Below, piece by piece: positions 32,139 to 38,157 of a stretch of 38,157 bases of DNA. The position numbers and the translations under genes are program-made. The stretch is from Nitrospirota bacterium (GTDB lineage Bacteria; Nitrospirota; Leptospirillia; Leptospirillales; Leptospirillaceae): contig DAHXNG010000077.1 in assembly GCA_027366615.1 (NCBI GenBank), positions 1 to 38,157 on the forward strand, written 5' to 3'. The stretch's first letter is position 1. Every line of letters starts with the position of its first letter. The notes under the pieces are model-generated. The model was not told where the DNA came from. It did no database searches and was given only the letters and a program-made list of their open reading frames with translations.

Positions 32139-33809
32139 ATGACCCCACCCGCCTCCGTCGGACCCGCAGGAGAGCTGATCCGGAAAGGACGCTTTCCGGA
32201 GGCCCTTGAGCTCCTCGACCGGGAGGAGCCCGAGCGGGGCCGGGATTCGGGGGTCGAAACCCTTCGGGGGATGGCCCAGGAGGGACTTGGCCTTCTCGGG
32301 CCCGCAGAAGAGTCGTACTGGAAGGCGGTCGCCTCCGAAAGCAACCGGAGCCCCCTCCCCTTTCTCCTTCTGGGACTTCTCAAGGACCGGACCGATGATC
32401 GAAAAAAGGCGCTCTGGGTCCTCGATGAAGGACTCCGCCTCTTTCCCGGGGACCCCGACCTTTTAAGGGAGGCCGGAATCCTCCACGGACTGGAGGGGCG
32501 CTGGCCCCGGGCCCTTCCGTTGATCCTCGAGGCTCACCGGCGGTCTCCCTCCTCCCCCGAAAACATCCTGGCACTGGCCTCGGCCGTCGACACCCTCGAG
32601 ATCATTGACCTCTACGCCACGATGAACAGAAACCTCGAGCTCCTGCTTTCAGCAAATCCCGACAATCCAGACATCCAGGACTGGTACGGGCGAAGCCTCG
32701 AGAGGATCGAAAAATCCTCCCAGGCTCTCAAGTTCTTCAGAAAACTCCTGAGAAAAACTCCCCGGAGCCGCCGGCTCATGCGCCATGTGGCACGGCTTGC
32801 CGCCAACGTCAACGAGTTTGGACGCTCGCTCGATACCTTCCGGCTCCTGATGGAGGAGGAAGGGGAGACCTGCGAGCTTTGCCTTCTCATGGCCGAGACC
32901 CACAAAATGGCAGGTAAGCCCCTGGCGGCACTTCCCTTTGCGCGGCGGGCCCTGGCCATCGCCCCGGAAAGGGGCGAAGCCCGCCTTCTCCTGGGGCAGA
33001 TCCTGATCGACACCGGAGATGCTGAAAAGGCCGGAGACGCCCTCTCCGGCATCGACTCTTCCGCCGCCCACTACCAGCTCGGGGAGCTCTGGCTTCGGAA
33101 GAAACGGCCGGAAATGGCCGCAGCGGCCCTTCACCGGGGATTTCTCATCCGGCCTGATCCCTACTACATCCCGGAGCTTCTGAAACTTCTGGCAGAATTC
33201 GAGGAGACGTTCACCTTTCTCGAAACCCTCGCCTTTGTCCGGATCCTCTTCCCGGAGACCCCGGTCTCGGGACGACTTCTGGGGAGGGTAGCAGACCGCC
33301 TCCAGCAAGGAGAACAAAGGGAGTCGGACGACGCCCATCGGCTTGCCACAGAGGGCCTCGCGCGAGCCTTTCTCCCCAGGGAGGATCGACTGGCCGCCTA
33401 TCGATCACTCGAACAGGCGGTCACGGTAGACCCGCTGAGCGAAGTCCCCTACTGGGTCCTGGCGATGATCGACGAAGACCGGAAGGACTGGAAGGCGGCT
33501 CTCGGCTGGTACGAACGGATCCTCTCCTCCACCCGGGAGCCCGTCACCCTCCTTCACCGGATCGCGGAAAACCGCCACAACCTCGACCCGACCACCGACC
33601 TTCTCCCCCTGGCGGAGACCTTTTCCGGGATCTACGGACCGCGTCCGGGATTCACCCGCGTCCTCTTCGAGGTCGCCTCCCGAAGCCCCGAGAAGACGAA
33701 GGCTCTCAGGATCCTTGAGGCCGGCATGGAAGCCTTCCCGCAGGATCCCTCCCTCTTTGCCCTTTACCGAAGCCTCGAGCCCGAGCGCTGGAGACGGCTC
33801 TTCGCGTAG
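32139..33809 (+). CDS. TPR-repeat protein, cytoplasmic
   Basis: The 556-residue protein has no signal peptide and is mostly tetratricopeptide-like helix pairs, for example LPFARRALAIAPERGEARLL followed by LGQILIDTGDAEKAGDAL, and AYRSLEQAVTVDPLSEVPYW. The ATG at 32139 was chosen over 32124 because AAGGA lies seven bases upstream. A two-cysteine CELC segment (about residue 246) stands out. It is probably a protein-interaction scaffold; the partner is unknown. It is convergent with ppx, with a 14-bp gap. Confidence 0.85.
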   Translation: MTPPASVGPAGELIRKGRFPEALELLDREEPERGRDSGVETLRGMAQEGLGLLGPAEESYWKAVASESNRSPLPFLLLGLLKDRTDDRKKALWVLDEGLRLFPGDPDLLREAGILHGLEGRWPRALPLILEAHRRSPSSPENILALASAVDTLEIIDLYATMNRNLELLLSANPDNPDIQDWYGRSLERIEKSSQALKFFRKLLRKTPRSRRLMRHVARLAANVNEFGRSLDTFRLLMEEEGETCELCLLMAETHKMAGKPLAALPFARRALAIAPERGEARLLLGQILIDTGDAEKAGDALSGIDSSAAHYQLGELWLRKKRPEMAAAALHRGFLIRPDPYYIPELLKLLAEFEETFTFLETLAFVRILFPETPVSGRLLGRVADRLQQGEQRESDDAHRLATEGLARAFLPREDRLAAYRSLEQAVTVDPLSEVPYWVLAMIDEDRKDWKAALGWYERILSSTREPVTLLHRIAENRHNLDPTTDLLPLAETFSGIYGPRPGFTRVLFEVASRSPEKTKALRILEAGMEAFPQDPSLFALYRSLEPERWRRLFA

Positions 33810-33823
33810 CTCTTTGGGTCCCT

Positions 33824-34780
33824 TCAGGAAAGACCCGCCTCATCGCCCGCCAGGTCCATGACGACCCCTTCCCGGAGCCCGTAGGCCGAGACCAGAAGCT
33901 CCGACTGCCGGAGAAAGTCTAAAAGTGAGAGAAGAATCACCGTCCCCGACAGGATGATGTCCTCCCGCCCCCGCTCAAGGCCGGGAAGGGAGAGACGCTC
34001 CCGCGCGGGGATCTCCCTGAGCCGGGAAAAGAGCGCATCGATCTCGGCCCGGGAAAGTTTCTGGCCGTGCACTCCCGCCGGATCGTAGCGGGCCATTCCC
34101 CGGACTAAGGCCAGGATTGTCGTCACCGAACCGGCCGTTCCGACGAGCCTGGCCCCCGAGGCCAGATAGGGGGAGAGGATCCCCACCGGCTCCCTGAACC
34201 GCTCCGAGAGGTAGCGCCGAACTGCAGAGAACTCCGCCTCCGTGGGAGGATCGGTCCGGAGCCATCCCTCGGTGAGCGTCACCACCCCCACCTCCACGGA
34301 AAAGGCCTTCCAGAAATCCCGCGGACTCTCCCCGACGATCAGCTCGCTCGAACCGCCTCCGATGTCGACGACCAGAAAGGGCCCCCGGACCCCCTCGAGC
34401 CCCTGGAGCGCTCCCCGATAGGTAAGGGCGGCCTCCTCCTCTCCGGGGATCACCCGAACGCTCACCCCTGCCTCCCGCAGGAACCGGTCGAGGACCTCAG
34501 AGCGATTGGCGGCCTGACGGAGCGCCGAGGTGCCGATATAGCTGATGCGGTCGGGGGCGTAGGACCGGATACGCTCCCCGAACTCGGCGAGGACGGTCAC
34601 CGTCCGGTCCACCGCCGCCCGGGCGATCGATCGGGTGGCGGCAAGCCCCTCCCCCAGACGGGTAATCCGGCCGTCCTGATAAAGGACATTCTCGATCCGC
34701 CGGCCCGTCGCCTCTGCCACCATGAGCCGGACAGAGTTCGTTCCGATATCGACGACCGCGACCTTGCGCGTTCCCTTCAT
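33824..34780 (-). CDS. ppx: Exopolyphosphatase / pppGpp phosphatase (Ppx/GppA, short form)
   Basis: The enzyme degrades polyphosphate or pppGpp. The 318-residue protein is the short two-domain ASKHA form, without the C-terminal HD domain of E. coli Ppx/GppA. It has VAVVDIGTNSVRLMVAE (7-23), a phosphate-contacting YIGTSALRQAANR, VIPGEEEA and the second glycine loop VVDIGGGSSELIVG. The ATG follows AAGG and overlaps the stop of the upstream coiled-coil gene by 4 bases (ATGA), so the two are coupled. Which of the two substrates is used cannot be told from motifs. Confidence 0.93.
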   Translation of the reverse strand: MKGTRKVAVVDIGTNSVRLMVAEATGRRIENVLYQDGRITRLGEGLAATRSIARAAVDRTVTVLAEFGERIRSYAPDRISYIGTSALRQAANRSEVLDRFLREAGVSVRVIPGEEEAALTYRGALQGLEGVRGPFLVVDIGGGSSELIVGESPRDFWKAFSVEVGVVTLTEGWLRTDPPTEAEFSAVRRYLSERFREPVGILSPYLASGARLVGTAGSVTTILALVRGMARYDPAGVHGQKLSRAEIDALFSRLREIPARERLSLPGLERGREDIILSGTVILLSLLDFLRQSELLVSAYGLREGVVMDLAGDEAGLS

Positions 34781-35109
34781 TCGCCTTCCTTCCTGTTTTT
34801 CTGGCCCCGCACCTCGCCCTGGGCCACCGCTTCGGCAAGCTTCCGCTCCTCCTCAAGGCGAAGGATGTCTGTCCGGAGAAGGTCCAGCAGGACCAGGTCT
34901 CCCTCATCGAGAGGCTCCGGCTGGAGCCTCGCATAGAGAAACTCCCCCAGATCGCGCGTGGTCTTCTCGATTTCAAGATCGAGAAGGCGCCTTCGGATCC
35001 CCCCCCGAAACCGGTGGTCGAGGCGAAGAAGGGCCGTGCCGCGCCGCATCAGGGAGACGCCAAACCGCCTCATCCCCCGGGAGAGCCCCCGGGAATACCG
35101 ACTCTTCAC
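34777..35109 (-). CDS. Small charged coiled-coil protein of unknown function
   Basis: I do not recognise this 110-residue protein. It begins with a basic Arg-rich part (KSRYSRGLSRGMRRFGVSL) and continues with amphipathic helices rich in Leu, Glu and Arg (IRRRLLDLEIEKTTRDLG, then LRTDILRLEEERKLAEAV), so it should be helical and may form a coiled coil. The GTG start at 35109 was chosen because AGGAGGGAGT lies just upstream. It starts 8 bp after the recG stop and overlaps ppx by 4 bases, so all three are likely one operon. Confidence 0.75.
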   Translation of the reverse strand: MKSRYSRGLSRGMRRFGVSLMRRGTALLRLDHRFRGGIRRRLLDLEIEKTTRDLGEFLYARLQPEPLDEGDLVLLDLLRTDILRLEEERKLAEAVAQGEVRGQKNRKEGE

Positions 35110-35117
35110 ACTCCCTC

Positions 35118-37292
35118 CTATCGGATTGACAGCCACACGTCCACCTCCCGGTATCGGACCCGGAGAAACTCCTCGAGCCCGGTCTGCTCCCAGGCCGCCG
35201 CCATTCTCCCCCCGGAGGACTCCACATAGTTCCCTGCCAGGGTCCGGGCCAGGATCAGCGCCTCGCGGTCCCGGACAAGATCGGCCACAACGAACATCGG
35301 AAGCCCCGACTGGCGAACCCCCATGAACTCCCCCGGACCCCGCATCCGGAGATCCTCCTCCGCCACATGGAAGCCGTCGGAATACTCAACTAGGACCTCG
35401 AGCCTCTTTCGCCCCTCCTCGCCGATCGCCCCCCCCGGCACGAGGTAGAAGGTCCCGGGAAGCCCCCCGCGCCCGATCCGCCCCCGGAGCTGATGGAGCT
35501 GGGCTAAGCCGAAGCGCTCGGCATTCTCGACCACCATGACCGAGGCCCGGGGAATGTCGACCCCCACCTCGATCACCGTCGTCGCGACGAGAATGGCGAT
35601 CTCGCCCCCCCGGAACGCCTCCATGACCTGCTCCTTCTCGGCCCCCTCCATCCGTCCGGTCAGGAGACCCACCCGAACCTCCGGGAAGAGCGCCGAGAGG
35701 GCGGCGTGCGACTCGAGGGCATTTTTGGCGTCGACCTTCTCCGACTCCTCGATCAACGGCAGGACGACGAAGACCTGTTCCGATCGGGCCAGGACCGGCC
35801 CCAGCGTCTTCCGCCAAAACCCCTCGTCGGCCTTTTTGACGATGCGCGTCACGACGGGCTTGCGCCCCGGCGGAAGCTCGTCAAGAAGGGAGATCTCGAG
35901 ATCGCCGTAATAGGAGAGGGCCAGAGAGCGGGGAATGGGGGTCGCCGTCATCACGAGAATATCGGGATTTTGCGCCTTCGACCAGAGGGCTCGCCGCTGG
36001 GCGACGCCGAACTTGTGCTGCTCGTCGATAACAACCAGCCCCAGCCGCGAAAAGATCACCCCCTCCTCGAGAATGGCATGGGTCCCCACCACCACCCGGT
36101 GGGTGCCATCGGCGATCCCCGCAAGAAAGCGCCGCCGGTCCACCCCCCGGACCGAGTGCGACAGAAGAACCGGGGCACACCCCACCGCAGGAAAGGCCTC
36201 AAAAAGGCTCGAAAGCGTCCGGGCATGCTGCTGGGCCAGGATCTCCGTCGGCGCCAGAAAGGCCGTCTGACAACCCTCCCGGAGCGCCTGAAGCATCGCA
36301 TAGGCGGCGACGAGCGTCTTCCCCGACCCCACGTCTCCCAGAAGAAAACGGTTCATCGGATGGCCCTTCGAGAAGTCCTCCGAGATCTCCCGGCAAGCCC
36401 GGCGTTGCGCCCCGGTCAGAACGAAGGGAGCCCCCCGCTCGAATGGCTCGAGCGGATCCTCCGCCTGGGGGGAGGGATCCCACGAACGGCCGGAACGATG
36501 GACGCTTTGCCTCCGGAGCATCATGAGATACTCGAGAAGGAAAAACTCTTCGAAGACAATCCGGCCGCGGGGAGGATAGTCCGGCAAAAGAAGCTCCTCC
36601 ATGGGACGGTCCCCGTCCCGGGGGAAGTGCATCTCCACGATCGCCGGAAACCACTCCATGAGGCCGGCCTCTCGCCGGACCGACTCGGGAAGGGGGTCAA
36701 AGCTCTCCCCCCAGAGGGAGCGCAGGACATCGCCCACAACCCGCCGAAAGACCCCCGTCGACAGCCCCTCCTCCTCCCGGTAGACCGGAACGATCCGTCC
36801 GATATGGTAGGATTTTTTAAGCCCCTGGTCGGGATCGATGAGCTCCACCACGGGCGAGCGCAGGACCAGGCTCCGGGAGTAGGAGGAGTACTCCACCTTG
36901 CCGAAAAAGAAGGCCTGGGAGCCTTCCGGAAGATGCTTGAGAAGGTATTCCTGGCCAAACCAGACGACGGGAATCTCCCCCGTGGAGTCGAAGACGGTCG
37001 CCTCCACAAGGGGGGCCTTGAGCTTGGGAACCACCTTCTTCCGGATCGTCCGGACGGTGGCGACAAAGCCCTGCTCCTTTCCTTCGCACAGATCCCCAAT
37101 CGAGAGGCGGACGCGCCGGTCCTCGTACCGGAAAGGAAAGGTGTAGAGAAGGTCCAGGACGGTCGAGATGCCCCGCCGGGCAAGTCGGGCCTGTCGTCTC
37201 GGCCCGATCGAGGGGAAGCTCGAAAGGCCGGCAGTCAGCTTGAGGCGGGGAAAGGGAGTCGCAGTCAAGACCTTCTCTCTATCTGTGGACAC
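35118..37292 (-). CDS. recG: ATP-dependent DNA helicase RecG
   Basis: RecG reverses stalled replication forks and branch-migrates Holliday junctions. The 724-residue protein has an N-terminal part with the SIGPRRQARLARRGI segment, the wedge/OB domain (FRYEDRRVRLSIGDL onward), and the SF2 motor: motif I LGDVGSGKTLVAAYA, Ia FLAPTEILAQQHA, II DEQHKFG, III TATPIPRSLALS, and V-VI ATTVIEVGVDIPRAS and LHQLRGRIGRG. The TRG-like C-terminus follows. The GTG at 37292 has no clear Shine-Dalgarno; a TTG ten codons later is an alternative. It is divergent from rpmB. Confidence 0.95.
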   Translation of the reverse strand: MSTDREKVLTATPFPRLKLTAGLSSFPSIGPRRQARLARRGISTVLDLLYTFPFRYEDRRVRLSIGDLCEGKEQGFVATVRTIRKKVVPKLKAPLVEATVFDSTGEIPVVWFGQEYLLKHLPEGSQAFFFGKVEYSSYSRSLVLRSPVVELIDPDQGLKKSYHIGRIVPVYREEEGLSTGVFRRVVGDVLRSLWGESFDPLPESVRREAGLMEWFPAIVEMHFPRDGDRPMEELLLPDYPPRGRIVFEEFFLLEYLMMLRRQSVHRSGRSWDPSPQAEDPLEPFERGAPFVLTGAQRRACREISEDFSKGHPMNRFLLGDVGSGKTLVAAYAMLQALREGCQTAFLAPTEILAQQHARTLSSLFEAFPAVGCAPVLLSHSVRGVDRRRFLAGIADGTHRVVVGTHAILEEGVIFSRLGLVVIDEQHKFGVAQRRALWSKAQNPDILVMTATPIPRSLALSYYGDLEISLLDELPPGRKPVVTRIVKKADEGFWRKTLGPVLARSEQVFVVLPLIEESEKVDAKNALESHAALSALFPEVRVGLLTGRMEGAEKEQVMEAFRGGEIAILVATTVIEVGVDIPRASVMVVENAERFGLAQLHQLRGRIGRGGLPGTFYLVPGGAIGEEGRKRLEVLVEYSDGFHVAEEDLRMRGPGEFMGVRQSGLPMFVVADLVRDREALILARTLAGNYVESSGGRMAAAWEQTGLEEFLRVRYREVDVWLSIR

Positions 37293-37437
37293 ATGTCGAG
37301 CCGGAGGCCGGCGGATTTTTTTCGGGGGGCCAGGATTGAAGGGCCAGACCCCCTCCCGAGCTCTCCATCATACGTCAGACCATGGAAAAATGGCACCCCC
37401 GAAAATCCCTCTCCCGCCCTCGGGGGCAAAACGAGGA

Positions 37438-37467
37438 TTGCATTCGACATCAAAAATGGAGTAGAAT
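37438..37467 (+). promoter_or_regulatory. rpmB promoter
   Basis: TTGCAT (37438-37443), 18 bp, then TAGAAT (37462-37467) in an AT-rich patch. The leader to the ATG would be about 36 nt. Confidence 0.55.
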
Positions 37468-37509
37468 TCAAAGAATTTTTCGATTGAACGACTTACACGG
37501 GAGCTTATC

Positions 37510-37701
37510 ATGGCAGCAAACTGTTTTGTGTGCGGGAAGACAAAGGCTGTCGGAAACCAGATCAGCCATTCTCACCGCGTCTCCAAGCGGGTCTTCAAGC
37601 CCAATCTTCAGACGGTCCGTGCCCTTGTCGAGGGCCAGCCCCGCCGTATCCGCGTTTGCACCCGGTGCATCCGGAGCGGGAAGGTCCAGAAAGCCATCTG
37701 A
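37510..37701 (+). CDS. rpmB: 50S ribosomal protein L28 (C+ zinc form)
   Basis: The 63-residue protein is L28 with both zinc-ribbon pairs: Cys5/Cys8 (NCFVCGK) and Cys50/Cys53 (VCTRCIRSG). The middle has the family's SHSHRVSKRVFKPNLQTVR. The C+ form needs zinc, and many bacteria carry a C- paralogue under Zur control; only this copy is in the window. GGGAG seven bases before the ATG. It is a single-gene unit with its own promoter and terminator. Confidence 0.97.
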   Translation: MAANCFVCGKTKAVGNQISHSHRVSKRVFKPNLQTVRALVEGQPRRIRVCTRCIRSGKVQKAI

Positions 37702-37707
37702 TCCCCC

Positions 37708-37763
37708 ACGGGAGATCCGGACGCGGATAAACGCCTCCGGGATCTCCCGTTTCTATTCTTTCC
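37708..37763 (+). terminator. Rho-independent terminator of rpmB
   Basis: ACGGGAGATCC (37708-37718) pairs perfectly with GGATCTCCCGT (37740-37750); the 21-nt loop contains a further GCG/CGC pairing. The T-rich TTTCTATTCTTT follows. It starts 7 bp after the rpmB stop. Confidence 0.8.
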
Positions 37764-37869
37764 CCATTCCTCCCGCAACAACATCCTATGTTTCTGTAGG
37801 CTCTGATAAACTCCACAGAGACTGCCCCTTTACCGCCTTCTCTCTCCGACTCTGTGAAGACTCCTCTCC

Positions 37870-38157
37870 CTAAAGATGCTCCCCGGAGCCCAGATAGGCC
37901 ACGACATCGACCTCGAGGTTCGCTCCCCGGGGCAGCTCCCGGACGCCGACCGTCACCCGGGCGGGGTAGGGTTCGGAAAAAAAAGAAGCGCACGCCGCGT
38001 TGACAGTCTGGAAGGCGGCCATATCGGTCAGGTAGAGCGTCACCTTGACCACGTGGGCGGGCGTGGCCCCGGCCATGGAGAGCATCCGTCCCAGCCGCTC
38101 GAAGACGAGCCGGGCCTCTGCATCGACACCCCCCGGGACAAGCGTTCCGTCCTCCAT
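37870..38157 (-). CDS. ridA: RidA (YjgF/YER057c) family protein, 5' part cut by the window end
   Basis: RidA proteins hydrolyse reactive enamine/imine intermediates from PLP enzymes. The visible 95 residues are the C-terminal three quarters of the domain: a helix with VFERLGRMLSMAGATPAHVVK, TLYLTDMAAFQTVNAACASFF, and PARVTVGVRELPRG with the substrate-binding Arg, then ANLEVDVVAYL. The family's N-terminal third (SxxAPxAxGPYSQA type) is missing because the window ends; the ATG at the edge is internal, so the real start lies outside. It converges on rpmB. Confidence 0.9.
   Translation of the reverse strand: MEDGTLVPGGVDAEARLVFERLGRMLSMAGATPAHVVKVTLYLTDMAAFQTVNAACASFFSEPYPARVTVGVRELPRGANLEVDVVAYLGSGEHL

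Noticed and set aside
35706-37487. 593-codon plus-strand frame antisense to recG
   Set aside because: recG is unambiguous on the other strand; the frame is rich in Arg, Pro and His and is a GC-bias shadow.

Overview
This is a continuous stretch of bacterial chromosome, GC-rich (about 60% by eye) and densely coding. It holds about 34 protein genes and no rRNA, tRNA, CRISPR array or insertion sequence that I could recognise. Gene content (HrcA/CIRCE-type control of groESL, two S-adenosylmethionine-dependent polyamine enzymes, a UPF0182 membrane protein, C+ type ribosomal protein L28, a run from rpsA through ffh-rpsP-rimM-trmD-rplS-rnhB) suggests a Gram-negative bacterium of the Nitrospirota/Leptospirillum kind. 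That assignment is an inference from gene content and order, not a database match.

Positions 1-6886 (+ strand): an exported protein of unknown function, then a polyamine block with pyruvoyl S-adenosylmethionine decarboxylase (speD), an aminopropyltransferase and a PLP-dependent Arg/Lys/Orn decarboxylase, overlapping or nearly touching. A large UPF0182 membrane protein follows. The speD leader is long and carries phased 11-bp repeats, two candidate promoters and a hairpin. Positions 7169-14303 (- strand): trxA-recN, groES-groEL with two CIRCE operators, the periplasmic protease ctp, and an EnvC-like protein.

Positions 14300-22252 (- strand) form a long translation, secretion and division run, in transcription order rpsA, terminator, sppA, IHF/HU gene, ffh, rpsP, rimM, trmD, rplS, rnhB, ftsX-like, envC-like. 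Many junctions are overlaps or gaps of a few bases. After about 420 bp without a supported gene come a TPR lipoprotein (-) and, divergently, a membrane methyltransferase coupled by a 4-base overlap to a SAM hydroxide adenosyltransferase family protein (+).

Positions 25094-29858 (- strand): an RND efflux pump, an unknown lipoprotein, a Fur-family regulator and a Tyr-rich lipoprotein look like one transcription unit. A perfect 7-1-7 palindrome lies between this unit and a divergent thioredoxin-fold lipoprotein. A small hydrophobic, possibly leaderless ORF with a near-consensus promoter lies antisense in the unit. Positions 30657-38157: CCA-adding enzyme family protein (-), TPR protein (+), the recG-coiled coil-ppx unit (-), rpmB (+) with its own promoter and terminator, and a RidA-family gene (-) cut by the window end.

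Most genes are housekeeping. The less ordinary points are the ACL5-like aminopropyltransferase, the His-to-Gln change in the SAM hydrolase, the FtsX-like/degenerate LytM pair without an adjacent ftsE, the RND-lipoprotein-Fur unit with its palindrome, the double CIRCE arrangement, and the antisense small membrane ORF.
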